Assembly (NCBI RefSeq): GCF_024139115.2
Contig: NC_085140.1
Coordinates: 14,949,085 to 15,013,084 of the forward strand
Length of the DNA stretch: 64,000 nucleotides
DNA from: Armigeres subalbatus
Lineage: Eukaryota > Arthropoda > Insecta > Diptera > Culicidae
Reading direction: 5' to 3'
Shown here: piece after piece, positions 1 through 11,200 of the stretch
Layout of the letters: the number at the start of each line of letters is the position of its first letter
Numbering within the stretch: the stretch's first letter is position 1
Notes under the pieces: generated by a model
What the model saw: the letters and a program-made list of their open reading frames with translations, nothing else
Told to the model about the DNA's origin: nothing
Database searches by the model: none
Translations under genes and position numbers: made by a program

Positions 1-32
1 ATAAGAAGAAGCAGAAGAAGAAGAACCAATCT
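1..32 (+). repeat. GAA-rich tail of a truncated SINE/LINE copy
   Basis: The window opens with an AAGAAG-rich stretch. A similar run of AAGAAG units closes the SINE-like element at 29895-30050, so this may be the last bases of another copy cut by the window edge. It could also be a plain microsatellite. Confidence 0.35.
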
Positions 33-1215
33 TTTCCAACGCTTCTTTTTGCTGACATGCCATTACTGTTGAAAATAATCACAAAAATAAGAAAGAAATT
101 AAATTCCTTTCTATTGTTTTGTTTTTGATGGGATAAACATGAGAGCTATGAGATAAAGTGCTGAACAGCTTCCCTACTTTTCTAATGTTTACTGCAGAGG
201 CTCTAAGAACGTGTTTGGACATGTTGTGGTGGACAAAGTTTATAAATGAAAAATACAGAAAGTTCTAGCAGATATGCAGTTTTATTTTATCATCCCAAGT
301 CTATCTTAGGTCTATCTTAGGTCTTAGGTTCTTGTTTTTTTAGATGGATCATCCTGAGCCGAAGGCTATCATGGCTCCTGGCAGGCTATCATGGAGCCTG
401 ACACGGGCTGGAAGTCTGCTAAATAAGAATATATAAAAAAAATAACAGACTGTTGAAGTTTACAAAGAATATTGAAAATATTTTTTTAAACTGTTTTCCT
501 TTTTGCAATTTTATGTTGGCACCGGAATAAACAATTATTTTTCAATATTCATTAGATATTGATATTCTGTGAGCAATGCAAAATTGAGTAGCATGATGAA
601 CTAATTTTGAACCTACTTTCCACAATTTCAATCATATTATTATTATGATTAAAGATTTTATTCACTTTTTTGTCGGTTGTTTGTGCATTCACAAATTGTT
701 CTGTTTTGCTGAAAAAGGGAACGTATATCATGCGGAAATTGGCACTATTCAAACCGCCACCCTCCTTCGTCACGATCTTTGCATTGAACATCTAAAAAAG
801 TCATATAAGTATGGGTAAGTATACACGTTAGGTTTTGTTTTGGATGAATCCTGCAGTTAGTTTTTCGGAATTCTAGTTTCCGCATATTCTTTGAAATCAC
901 AAACTAATCCTTAGATTTTCATGGGTGAACTATGATTCATCCAAACGATTCTCCTGCTCCATATATACTGCAAAAAACGACTACAAAAAACGGAACTATC
1001 CGGCCGGTTCACAGAGCCCGTTACTACTCTACGTAATCTGCATTCAGTAGCTGATTTTTGAGTAGAGATTTGATTATAATTGATAAAAAATGGGTGAGAT
1101 CTGGATGCTCAAAGTTCCCTTTCCTCCTTGGTACCTTGGTACTTTACATTACAAATCTTGGCTCATTACTTGTAGTGTTAAATAAGAGATTGTGCACAAT
1201 TACTGTTGTTTTTGA
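33..1215. other. AT-rich intergenic DNA, nothing recognised
   Basis: No coding similarity or structured repeat is recognised. There are only small duplications, such as the tandem CTATCTTAGGT near 300 and two copies of GGCTATCATGG near 365-395. Short open frames here are chance. Confidence 0.5.
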
Positions 1216-1340
1216 CTAGGGTAAATCACTACTTGGGCCTATGGACCCGGTTCCCGGCTCACTACACAGAAAACTAATGGTTTATACTGTTTGGAAGCCG
1301 TAGGTTTATGATTGATAGTTTTTAAAAAGTCTCCCATTTA
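1216..1340 (+). repeat. Dispersed repeat, copy 1 (inverted to 8907-9031)
   Basis: About 125 bases starting CTAGGGTAAATCACTACTTG and ending AGTCTCCCATTTA match 8907-9031 as the reverse complement, with few mismatches. The outer border is sharp at CTAGGG in both copies. It looks like one end of a mobile element family. The two copies may be independent insertions, or the two ends of one 7.8-kb unit filled by later insertions. Confidence 0.6.
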
Positions 1341-4300
1341 TTTTTCACAATATTCAATATCTTTCAATCACTTGTTTTACTCCTAATTGATCCAATTGTA
1401 GAAAATAAAAATGTAGATTTCAAAATCTCACTCTCCGATGCCACACCACTGAGCCGGAGTGATTCTTTCCACTTTTACAAAACGGTATCATCAAATAAAC
1501 ACCTACCTGAAAATCGTCCTAGTGCTCGTTACAATCATTGCTTCAAGCTTTTAATCACCACACCATAATGCTCCACACACGCACTTCAATCTAATCACTA
1601 GAACGTATCACTAGAACTTATATAAACATAATTAGAATACATTTAAAAATGTATTCTCAAACCGAACAAAAAATCACCTCGGCCCAAAAACTTCTAGCCG
1701 CACCGTGCTGCCAAAAGGCCAGGAGAATGAAAATGATCCTTCATCGTTGATAGGAAAACTGTTAAATATGTTGACGCTATCATGTTATTTATAATTTTCT
1801 CGATTTCAAAAGGTGAAAAAAATATTGTTTTTAAGTATTTGGAAAAAAATTGGATGAGTAAATATATCTTCTCAACCAAATAAAAATGATTATGAATGAT
1901 ACCATCTGGCATCTTGTTGTCGTGGAACGTGCATATTTTTGTTTACGTCGCATTTTCTACCGTCCCGAGAGAGAATGAGAGAGAAATGTTGAGAGATTGA
2001 GTGAAATTTTGCTTAGGCCGGGAACTGGTTTTTGTGATATGCCGAATGGAAATCGCTATGACTGAAATGAGTGCTGCACCTCGTTAATTTAAATCAAATA
2101 AAAGCTTTCTTGAACGATATTTAGCACGAATAGCTATTTTTAAGCAGAAGTGAACCCCAATGCAGTATTATACAGCCCACAAAATTCAGGAAAAGTTGCT
2201 TCCTGTCATAAATATCAATTGAATAATGCAGTCGTACGCATGTTAGGCCGGGAATGGGGTAAGAAACCCTACTTGGCGTAATAACCAAAAGCATTTGGTG
2301 ACATAATTTTGGTTGCAGCTTCAATATATGAAGATTTACAACGATAAAATGTGCTCAACTACATTAGGCTAAGGTTTTAGCCATATACCCTATATTAGGT
2401 AGGCCAGCAAGTTCCCAGCGCTTTCGTGTGCGCATAACTTGGCTTGCTAAATTCTTACACAGAGTAGGCATGCGCAACAACTCGCCTAAACGACATCCCT
2501 ATATTAGGCATGTTGCTGTCTACTTTGTCGCTGTCGTCCTCATCATGCAGCGCAGTTTTCATGCCCCGCCGTACAATGTTGCTGCGATTGCTGCAATGGC
2601 TCACAAAAGAAATCGCCTGAAAACACCTTCCGAAAGCAATCAACAAATTCGTTCCGCGCTCGCAAAAACTCAGCATGAAGATCAATTCCCGTATATTTAT
2701 CACCTTCCCGTCCATTCCGTTTCGGTTCGGAGGCTCATTTGTGCGGGTCCGTTCTCACCGTGAAGGGCCAAAGTGCGGGACTATTTCGAACCCGACGGCT
2801 GAACCGGGCAGCAGAGAACAAAAAAGTTAAATGCTTTGTTGTTTTCTTTTCACTTGTACACTTGATTTTTATGAATTGATAGCGCTTTCAGACTCTTATT
2901 ACGGCGGCGGGGCATTAGACATTTCGGCCCTCTTTTGCCGCCCTCTCCGTGCAAAGAAGGTCTATTACCTGTCTTACTTTTTAGCTGCCTGCGTGGTCGG
3001 TGGATGGCGTGGGATCACCTAACAAATTTCGGTTGTTTTCCCCAGAAATTTTATGAATGAATCTCAAAATTCCTAACCTTTACACAGTTTGGTTTTTTTC
3101 TTCTTCTAGATCTTCATTCTTGAACATGTAAGCCATTGTGTCGTGATTTTTTGTTGTGTGGATATTTATGGCTTCATGAGAACGAATACGAACCCGGTGA
3201 AGGTAATCGAATTACACCTTAAGATAGTGCGTTGGGTATGCAAACACAGGTTAGGCAATTAACCCCTCCATTCTCGCTGGGCTGGTCAGGGCTGTTCCCC
3301 AGTGGGAATCTCGAGTGATCTTTTGTTTCCCAGCATTATGGTGCACAAGTGTCTCTCGAATTGGGAAGCCTGAGACATGACGAGACGTTACCTGCTGATC
3401 TTTTATCTTGTTACGATCATTCAGAAAATTGTCTTTCAAACGTTAGACCAAGGTTTAAGTGAATGGGTGCTTCATATAGAGATGGCTCGTACTCTAAGAT
3501 CAATGACTCCACTGGAAGCCTCTCCAGATGTTTTGAACAAGTTTTAAAAGAAACTTTCAGAATATGATAGTTCAAGGCAATACACGAAGCCATGTCGAAA
3601 AACACAAAAAAGAGTTAATTAGTGTTGTAGCATTTTGTGTCCATCTCATGCAAAATAAATAAATTAAAGGGGATTTTAAATGGTTAATTTATCGTAACAT
3701 TTTCTTAAACATGTTCATATAAACAGAAGACGTTTTGGCCATTCAAATGAAAAGTAGGCTTTGAAATAAAACCAAAAAATTGATACCCTGCAAACGCGAA
3801 GATTCAGGTGCCATTCGCTTTACTTGCAAATAGCAATAAATGAAATAAGACCAGAAAAATATCAATCAAGGGAATCGCTTCTCTAGGGGCGTATTGAAAT
3901 ATTTATTTACAGTGGTGGTCTAGTCAAGTGGACTGCTTTAAATGAGGTACCCGGAGCTAGTCCCGGGGAATTGTGGACATAAATCAGGATGCCTTCCAAA
4001 ACAAGTTGGCTGAATATTTCAAACGGTCGAACCAATGGGCCTCGTATCTGTGCGGATAACGTATTTGCGTGCTGTGAAGTGTGATTTTGGATTCATTTTG
4101 AATTCATCAGTAATTTGGATCATGACCGTTATGTCGTGGTGGCGCTACTGAAGCATTTGTTTTGCATATGAAAAATAAACTGATTTTTTAATAGTTTGGT
4201 GTGATAAAGCATGATTGTATCTTGCACCAGAATCAACAATAACGGTTGTAGTTTTTGAAACAATTGAGCTATTAACAAATTATAAAATCGATCAATACAG

Positions 4301-4640
4301 TTACGCTCCTATGAAACTATGCGCGAGTATTGTCATAGCTCTAATATTTTATAAAGTATTATATCCACCCAGAAGTATCCATCAGTATTTTTTGGAATCC
4401 ACTGTCACATGACGCCAGACAACGCTTCGTAAGTGTTGTGGTTCCTACATTACCTAGAAAATTTAAATTATTGTATCTAATCTAATCTAATCTCATACAT
4501 GCGTAGCCAATACTTGAAAGCATCCTGGAAAATGACGGTTTCTGAATTCCGTCATTTTTCTTTTCATATGGCCAGGCCAATTACGCAGTATGTACCGCAG
4601 AGATGACTCCTAGATATTGAGCGACTTCAGGAATACCTAA
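1341..4640. other. Unannotated intergenic DNA
   Basis: No gene or element is recognised over 3.3 kb. A somewhat GC-richer stretch lies at 2400-3020, with overlapping open frames on both strands (111 codons at 2428-2763 +, 86 at 2455-2715 -) but no recognisable domain. A short hairpin with AAAATGACGG arms lies near 4530-4560. Confidence 0.4.
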
Positions 4641-4737
4641 AGTCACTCAATAGCTTGGAATCGAGGGGAAAGGAAGAAAGCGTGGACCTCCCGTACCAAA
4701 CTCTTCCAATAATATAGATACCTAATATATGATAAAA

Positions 4738-4965
4738 ATCGTGTACGTGTTTTTTGTATGATGTATATGAGCGTGTATGTGTATATCTGTATGTGTGTAT
4801 ATGAGTGTGTATGTGTGTTTATATGTCTACACCGATAGACAAAAGTATTCGTCATGTTTTAATAGAGCTACTATGAAAACATGACGAACACTCATGCCCA
4901 TCAGTGCATGTATGTATTTGTGTATATGTATGTGTGTATAATGTGCGTTTGTGTCAGTGCGTGCG
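4738..4965. repeat. TG/TA-rich microsatellite around a short hairpin
   Basis: Two TGTGTATG-type runs (about 4741-4830 and 4900-4965) flank an inverted repeat in which TTCGTCATGTTTT (about 4848) pairs with AAAACATGACGAA (about 4876). Open frames read through it are low-complexity Tyr/Thr or Val/Cys strings and are not genes. Confidence 0.6.
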
Positions 4966-5053
4966 TGTTAAATTTACGGATTATCAAAACCTTATCTCTC
5001 CTCAATAAATCTGACATCTCCTCAATAAATCTTGCAAGCACAAACATGCGCAC

Positions 5054-5713
5054 TAGAGTGATTCAAATTTTGACTTTTTTGCACCCCGATGCTTAAACGA
5101 TTGCATTTGCCATTTAAATAAACCTCCTAAATTTTTAGCTAATTTGGATGTTATTTGATTGTGCACACGTCATTAGAAGTTTGTATGAAAATTACTATGG
5201 AAATCGCCATTGATGTAAAAGATCGTTCCGTGAGGTGGCCCATGAACTATTTCAATACATTTAACGCGTCGACTTCATAGAACACTTCCTAAGCTGAAAG
5301 ACAGTTGTTGTTGTGAAGCGATTTGACTTTTGTAAGCAAAGTTATATAGAAAGCAAAAATGCTCATTATTGATATTGATGTTATTCTTTTACGTGTTAAA
5401 TTGAATTTCCCACGATTCATTAATAACATTTATTGTAAGCATCAAATCGTTTCGCAACAAAGAATAACTGCTTCCTTGCTAAATTTGCTATGTAGCCAAT
5501 GTTTTCATACGTTTTTGAAGCTTAATGGGAAGCGTTGTGGAACGGTTTGCCCAAAAGTTACTGTTTTCATATCGATTTTCATACAAACTCCATATTGCAC
5601 GTGCACATTCAAATTACAACCAAATTAGCTAAAAATTTAGGATGATTGCTAAAACAGCAAATGTAATCGTTTAAGCACAGGGGAGCGAAAAAGTCAAAAT
5701 TTGAATCAGTCTA
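5054..5713. mobile_element. hAT-type non-autonomous element (660 bp MITE)
   Basis: The ends TAGAGTGATTCAAATTTTGAC and GTCAAAATTTGAATCAGTCTA are inverted repeats with one mismatch. Imperfect homology between the arms continues inward for well over 100 bases. The element is flanked by an exact 8-bp direct repeat, ATGCGCAC, at 5046-5053 and 5714-5721. An 8-bp target duplication with TAG-type termini is the pattern of the hAT superfamily. No transposase is encoded; the internal open frame at 5359-5628 has no recognisable domain. Confidence 0.85.
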
Positions 5714-5721
5714 ATGCGCAC

Positions 5722-6158
5722 GTCTCCCAGATCTGCAGCGCTTTTTTATACAGTACACTGCACTGGTTCTATTGTTCTAGTTTTAGGCGAATCACCGCAC
5801 AAAAGTAGAGCTCAAAAACCAACCGCACTGGAAGACGGTCGAAACGAGACTCCTAAAAAATTTAAATTATTGTATGATCAGAAACATGGAACCGAGAAAA
5901 TAAGATAATTGTTTGACGTTTGTTTATTTTGTAGAGTCCCGATTAGTGCCAAAGTTTCCTGACGGAACAAAGCCTACTTTGATTAAAATGTGTAAATATT
6001 TTCTACCTCTTCAATGCAAAAAAGGAACTCAAGATGCTGGATTAATAACAAAGAGATGCAGCGTCAAAATTGGAACAACGCGTTTGTTGTCAAATCAGTT
6101 GTTCCAATCAAGCACAAGGCTCTTAAAGGTAGGAGTCACGGTATACAGACAAGGGTTA
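5722..6158. other. Intergenic DNA between MITE and minisatellite
   Basis: No recognisable gene. Open frames entering from here run on into the minisatellite and become Lys/Arg-rich repeats. Confidence 0.4.
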
Positions 6159-6330
6159 GGGACAAAAGGTCGAAAGACAAAACGTCGAAAGACAAAAGGT
6201 CGAAGGGACAAAAGGTCGAAAAGGACAAAAGGTCGAAAGGGACAAAAGGTCGAAAAGACAAAACGTCGAACGGGACAAAAGGTCGAAAGAAACAAAAGAT
6301 CAAAAATGCGAAAGGGACAAAAGGTCGAAA
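6159..6330 (+). repeat. Minisatellite, unit GGACAAAAGGTCGAAA
   Basis: About 12 imperfect copies of a 13-16 base unit (GGGACAAAAGGTCGAAA, with AAAACGTCG variants). The same unit appears in reverse complement at 7401-7476 and 8698-8816, so the three arrays form a dispersed inverted set. Long open frames through the array encode Lys/Arg/Gly repeats and are not genes. Confidence 0.9.
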
Positions 6331-6685
6331 TAGTCAAGAAACCGAAACAGAAAGAATCAATCTCGCACCAGAGTTGGCCTACACAGTTGGCAAAAACTCT
6401 GCTCTTTTATTTTTCACAATTTTTAACAATTAAATAAAATTCATTCAGTGAGTACAACTAAAAGATGGATGTTTTAGTTTTCTAAATGTCACATTGATTC
6501 GTCAAAATGACGCACGCTCTACATCAAATACACCGTCGTGTATCACACGCAGGTGTATTTTCAATGCACGAGTCTGCGTTGCTGAGGCGTGCACTGTTTT
6601 GACAGATCTAAATGACATCTAGAAAAACTAGATATTCATCTATTATTTGCGCTCATTGAATGAATTTTATTTAATTACTAGTTTA

Positions 6686-7137
6686 CCTAGCAGACGTTGT
6701 CCTGCATAGTAGGCGAAAATGCGCGTTGTGAACTGCCTATGCGAAATATCCATAGGAATGTCAATTTTAGATTTTCATGATTTACTTAATCTTACTCGTT
6801 GTTCTTGCATTCGGAGATATCATATAAACCCATCGGAAACTATAACGGACGTTTTTGCTGAAGGAGTGAAGTACAGTCAAACCTTCATGAGTCGATGTTC
6901 TATGACTCGATATCGACTCATGGAAGCAAATTATTCGATTCTAAAAATTATTTTCTGGGTTACTGTGATGGTCCCTCCAAAAAGCTTTTCAAAGATGTTT
7001 TATTCCACATCTCGATATTTCCATGAGTCGATGATCCCTTCAATATCGACTCATGGAGGTTTGACTGTAAATCCATCCAGCCGTTTTCGAGTTATGCGGA
7101 TACGAACACAGACCATTTCATTTTTATTATATAGAAG
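6686..7137 (+). mobile_element. Dispersed arthropod-type repeat (CTAGCAGACG...TATATAGAAG)
   Basis: It begins CTAGCAGACGTTGTCCTGC and ends with CCAGCCGTTTTCGAGTTATG, an ACACAGACCATTTCATTTTT run and a TATATAG terminus. I recall similar boundaries from non-coding repeats scattered in many arthropod genomes; that recollection is the main basis. It is interrupted by the TA-flanked MITE at 6874-7067. No coding capacity is visible. Confidence 0.4.
6874..7067. mobile_element. TA-flanked Tc1/mariner-like MITE (194 bp)
   Basis: The termini CAGTCAAACCTTCATGAGTC and ACTCATGGAGGTTTGACTG are inverted repeats, flanked on both sides by TA. Subterminal ATCGACTCATGGA motifs recur within both arms. TA duplication with CAGT termini fits the IS630/Tc1/mariner group. 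It is nested in the repeat at 6686-7137. Confidence 0.8.
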
Positions 7138-7400
7138 TTGGCATTTTTTTGCCAACTGTATAGAATAACTCTGTCTCGCACAATACAAGTATAATTAATT
7201 TCCTAATTCAACAATCTCTTTTTATCTCTAACAGAACTATCTAGATATTGATAATATTGTTTCATAGTAACTACTCCTTCTTTGAAAATTGCTCATTCTT
7301 CAACTTTGATTAAAAAGATGAGTGTATTATTTCTGCTTAAAGTTAAATGCATTTCACAAACTCTTTTGAATACTCAAAACTTGTTATCAACTTGTTCTTT

Positions 7401-7476
7401 ATTGACCTTTTGTCTCTTTCGACCTTTTGTCTCTTTTGACCTTTTGTCTTTTTCGACCTTACGTCCCTTTCGACCT
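7401..7476 (-). repeat. Minisatellite, reverse orientation, block 1
   Basis: TCGACCTTTTGTC-type units are the reverse complement of the array at 6159-6330. Its last 18 bases, TTACGTCCCTTTCGACCT (7459-7476), are repeated exactly at 8698-8715, marking the target site of the SINE pair between them. Confidence 0.85.
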
Positions 7477-7477
7477 G

Positions 7478-8155
7478 AAGCGGGCTTGGTAGTCATATGG
7501 CTACTGGTTCGGCCTCATACGCAGGAGGTCGTGGGTTCAATCCCAGGTCCGTTCCATTCTCCTACTTTGTATTTTTCTCTTTATTTCTCATGTTCTATCA
7601 ATCTCTAGAACTGGAAATGGATCTCCATACCGTTTCCATTACTATTCCTATACCTTCAACTTGAGTATTCTAACAGTAATCTGCTAGAATTGGAAATGAA
7701 CTATAGAGCTCGTTTCCTACATCCAATTAGAAATTCCATCAGTTACCTTCTCCTATCTATCACATTGGCAGCTCGTTAACCAAGACGGACCTCTGCCTCT
7801 TCAACCTATACCAAAAATTCCAAAAAATTCCGCATGAACTCGTAGCAAGTGCAGAGGTATACTGCCGCTAACCGCAAGTCGAGCACATCTGTATATGGGC
7901 GTCCATATACAGATGTGCTCGACTTGCGGTTAGCGGCAGTATATTCGGCATGCAGTGGGCGAGTGATTGCATCATCATTTCCTCCCCCTTTCCTACATTG
8001 ACTTGCATTCTGACGTGGCAGGCGCCAGTATGACCTAACAAATGAGATCACCAGTACTTGTACATTGAAGATGTGTGCTAGTCCCAAGCAAACATCTGTT
8101 GGTTCCCTGTGCAAGAACAGCTGATCTGGTCATAATGGAGTAGCAGTCAATCAAT
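7478..8155 (+). mobile_element. tRNA-derived SINE, copy 1
   Basis: The 5' head has a tRNA-like promoter: an A-box-like TTGGTAGTCATATGGC and a B-box GGTTCAATCCC about 50 bases later. A body of about 500 bases is shared with copies at 8267-8697 and 25012-25629. The 3' tail (CTGATCTGGTCATAATGGAG) ends in CAATCAAGCTC repeats. A 78-bp palindrome is inserted at 7862-7939. The tRNA head is not a working tRNA gene; it is the SINE's RNA polymerase III promoter. Confidence 0.88.
7862..7939. mobile_element. 78-bp perfectly palindromic micro-insertion
   Basis: From CTGCCGCTAACCGCAAGTCG to its exact reverse complement, the arms pair without mismatch around a 4-base GCGT loop; pairing extends into the flanks. 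TATA precedes (7858-7861) and follows (7940-7943). The related SINE at 25012-25629 has GGTATATTCGGC at the same place with no palindrome, so the empty site is visible and the target is TA or TATA. It is too short to encode anything. Confidence 0.85.
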
Positions 8156-8266
8156 CAAGCTCATTACCATTCTATTATTCTGTTTCATTGAACAAGTATC
8201 CATAGTTTAACCACCGACGAACCGACGCGACGTGTCACTGGCGCTCTCTGATAGTCCCACACTTTA

Positions 8267-8697
8267 AAGCGGGCTTGGTAGTCATATGGCTACTGGTTTG
8301 GCCTCATACGCAGGAGGTCGTGGGTTCAATCCCAGGTCCGTTCCATTCTCCTACTTTGTATCTTTCTCTTTATTTCTCATGTTCTATCAATCGCTAGAAC
8401 TGGAAATGGACTTCCATACCGTTTCCATTACTATTCCTATACCTTCAACTTGAGTATTCTAACAGTAATCTGTTAGAATTGGAAATGAACTATGGAGCTC
8501 GTTTCCTACATCCAATTAGAAATTCCACCAGTTACCTTCTTCTATCTATCACATTGGCAGCTCGTTAACCAAGACGGACCTCTGCCTCTCGAACCTAACC
8601 CAAAAGTTCCAACAAATTCCGCATGAAATGGTGGCAAGTGCAGAGCTGATCTGGTCATAATGGAGTAGCAACTACGAGCAGTCAATCAAGCTCAAGC
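8267..8697 (+). mobile_element. tRNA-derived SINE, copy 2 (internally deleted)
   Basis: It has the same head (GCGGGCTTGGTAGTCATATG) and B-box (GGTTCAATCCC) as copy 1. About 190 bases of the 3' half are missing: GTGCAGA joins directly to GCTGATCTGGTCATAATGG. It ends in AATCAAGCTCAAGC before the 18-bp TSD. Confidence 0.85.
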
Positions 8698-8816
8698 TTA
8701 CGTCCCTTTCGACCTTTTGTCTTTTCGACCTTTTTTCCTTTCGACCTTTTTTCTTTTCGATCTTTTGTCTTTCAACCTTTTGTCCTTTCGGCCTGTTGTC
8801 CTTTCGACCTTTTGTC
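8698..8816 (-). repeat. Minisatellite, reverse orientation, block 2
   Basis: Continues the TTTCGACCTTTTGTC units broken by the SINE pair. Removing the insertion joins 7401-7476 to this block as one array. Confidence 0.85.
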
Positions 8817-8906
8817 ATAGATTCTACAGACAACAAGGTAGGCTCGTAAGAAAAATGACACTTCAATTAAAATAAATGGTTAAAATATCTTAAATATTGC
8901 GGGAGA

Positions 8907-9031
8907 TAAATGGGAGACTTTTTAAACATTATCAATCATAAACCTACGGCTTCCAAACAGTATAAATCATTAGTTTTCTGTGCAGTGAGCCAGGAATCGG
9001 GTTCATAGGCCCAAGTAGTGATTTACCCTAG
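8907..9031 (-). repeat. Dispersed repeat, copy 2 (inverted to 1216-1340)
   Basis: Reverse complement of 1216-1340, ending sharply at CCCTAG. The next element starts immediately, so the copy may have been the target of that insertion. Confidence 0.6.
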
Positions 9032-9198
9032 GGGAGCGTTCTCAAATTACGTAACGCTTAGAGGGGGGAGGGGGAGTTGGTCGAAGTGTGACGATCAATA
9101 CAAAATTTTCAGAAGTCTTATACAAAAAGTGTGACATAGAGGGGGGGGGGGTTAAAAATGTTCATTTTTTGCGCTACGTAATTAATGGATCTTCTCTA
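9031..9198. mobile_element. Probable MITE with ACGTAA-type subterminal repeats
   Basis: The left part (GCGTTCTCAAATTACGTAAC) and right part (GCGCTACGTAATTAATGGAT) are degenerate inverted repeats around G-rich runs (GGGGGGAGGGGGAG and a run of ten G). I could not find a clean target duplication, so the borders are approximate. Confidence 0.4.
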
Positions 9199-10618
9199 GG
9201 TCAACATTATTTTAAACTAATTTGGGAGCAATTTTTTTTCCTAAATTGTTTTCATGAAGAATGAAGTTATTTTATATTCCCATATCATCATTATAAACAT
9301 ATTCTTAAAAAATCCAAAGAAAATTCTAAGAATACTGCGATCAATAAGGGATTCCGTGGCTGATTTCTGGACGATTTTAAGCCAAAATATTCGAAATAAT
9401 TCAGAGAACACTCTGGTAACTGAAATTCGTGATTGAATGATTTTTGAATGACATTATTCATATACATTACTTATATTATAGGTCTGAATTATATTTCACA
9501 TACATTTTAATAATTACCTCTTTGCCTTTCTCGTTCAACAAAGTTGAACCCAAAGGAATACTTTGTATTTGTGAGATCAAATCAATTGCATGAAATTGAT
9601 TAATATTTTCAATGTGAGGTATTTCGATATGGTTTCGTTCCATAAATGAAACAATTCATTAATCACAACAGAAACGATTAATATTTTCATTATTTATTTA
9701 TTCTTAGTTACTGGTACTTCTGCTTCAGCTATCTATAACTTTTACTAGTGCTTCTATTGTACGAGTGATTTTTTTTAGGAATGCTTACTATAGTTTGGTG
9801 ACATTCGGTGAGTCTATTTCGGCACGAGATGCCGGGTGACACATGAGGGAAAATCCGTGAGGCTACCTTTAGCAAGCGCCAGCGCTAAGTGTGTTTGGTC
9901 ATTTGCTTCTCCTACCCCAGACTTTGTGCAAGACAAATCCAATAGGTGTTCTGGTGCAGCGACGAGCAAAATATGGCTCACCTAACGGTTCACCAGATGT
10001 GGATTGATATAAGGCTATCCCGATCGTACTTCTGTTGTATGGACCTTTGTTGGAACTCTTGGGACAAGTTCTGGTATCCTCGTTGGTACCGTACCTACAA
10101 CGATGTCGTACTTGTCTACATCGCTCTTCTGCTGATTGCACTTTTGATGGTCTCCGGAGAACGATGATGTCCACGAGATGTTCCTCCATTTAAATTTTCA
10201 ACTTTGGCAGTCGTTTCCTCCTCCTTCATATGGAAAAGATTATCTGAATCCTTTTCAGAGTCTTACACGACATCTGAGTATTTTTCGACGAAACCCAAAT
10301 ATTTCGTGCCTGCTGTTAATTGAATTGTAAAATCAGATTAAGTATAATGTGGTATAATTAAAGCAGCTGGAATATTAAACTTACGTTGGAATCTCGCCAC
10401 GATTTCAAGCATCGAAATATCTCTCCCACATTCCAGTCCACAATATTATTTCAGAATCAGTTTCTGATACTTCAGATAGCGCAAGGGACAACTTATCTTT
10501 CGTGAAAAAAATTAACGTCGGGATGTCACATTATTTTTTTTAGAATGAAAAAATAAATTGTAGTATAACGTCAACACGAGCCCATTTTTAACCTTATGAA
10601 AATTATCATCCAAAATAG
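9199..10618. other. Unresolved region with one unrecognised minus-strand ORF
   Basis: Mostly AT-rich. A 96-codon open frame on the minus strand (9899-10189, ATG start, rich in Arg/Ser/Gly) lies in a GC-richer patch at 9830-10190 and may be a scrap of a retroelement polyprotein, but no motif supports that. Confidence 0.35.
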
Positions 10619-11200
10619 TATACAGTCCCATTTCGGATTTGGCACCACCCGTTTTTGTCTACTCCCGATTTTGGCAACACCCGTTTTTGGCAACATTATC
10701 TTCCCGATTTTGGCAACAACCTCGAAAATTGTTTTAATGTAAGCCAACTTGACGCTCTTTCGCGGGTAAAGTCATGAGCTTCCTTAGACCTTTCAAATTG
10801 GACGTTCAATGATTTACTGTTTAATGATCTTCAACGCTCACCAATGGAAGCCTATTGAGTGAAGCAAATCACTTGGTAACATAACAATGAGCATCGTTAC
10901 GGTGTGCTGATAAGAAGCCATTGAAGCATTCTAAAAATGAAGACCTCTATGAGTTTGGAACTCTATCACACTGAATGGGAGGTTGATAGTTGATACTTTC
11001 TCTCGCCTATCTTATCACCTTGAATGGAGAGCGAGGTACTAATGCGGAAATCGTTGCTTACATGGATACCTCACCACGGCTTGGCTTGTTAGACGGTGTT
11101 GCTCATTGTTTATCACAGCAACCATCACTCCTACTCGTTGATTGGCATCCATCTGAGCGAGGCAGTTCGCTCATTGGCTATGGATGCTACGATTGCAATA

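Larger units (their letters stand above)
7477..8697 (+). mobile_element. SINE pair inserted as one unit (18-bp TSD)
   Basis: The 1221-bp block is bounded by the exact 18-bp direct repeat TTACGTCCCTTTCGACCT at 7459-7476 and 8698-8715, inside a minisatellite. It holds two copies of the same tRNA-headed SINE in the same orientation, separated by about 110 bases of unrelated DNA (about 8155-8266). One outer duplication for two copies suggests a dimeric transcript was retrotransposed, or that copy 2 later entered the tail of copy 1. Confidence 0.8.

Noticed and set aside
2428..2763. 111-codon plus-strand frame overlapping an 86-codon minus-strand frame
   Set aside because: No domain on either strand; overlap suggests composition, not coding.
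5913..6437. 174- and 139-codon open frames rich in Lys, Arg and Gly
   Set aside because: They are readings of the GGACAAAAGGTCG minisatellite in different frames, with no domain.
7478..7560. tRNA-like sequences with B-boxes (also 8267, 25629, 34765, 43110, 29930)
   Set aside because: No complete cloverleaf; each is followed by a repeat body, so they are SINE promoters, not tRNA genes.
7806..8114. 102-codon minus-strand frame, with a near-identical plus-strand frame at 25076-25348
   Set aside because: Both are translations of the same SINE body; similarity reflects the repeat, not a conserved protein.
1216..9031. Reading 1216-1340 and 8907-9031 as the ends of one 7.8-kb transposon
   Set aside because: No matching target duplication or internal transposase; two independent copies are equally likely. 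Kept only as a possibility.
9899..10189. 96-codon minus-strand frame as a retroelement gene
   Set aside because: No zinc finger, protease, RT or integrase motif could be seen.
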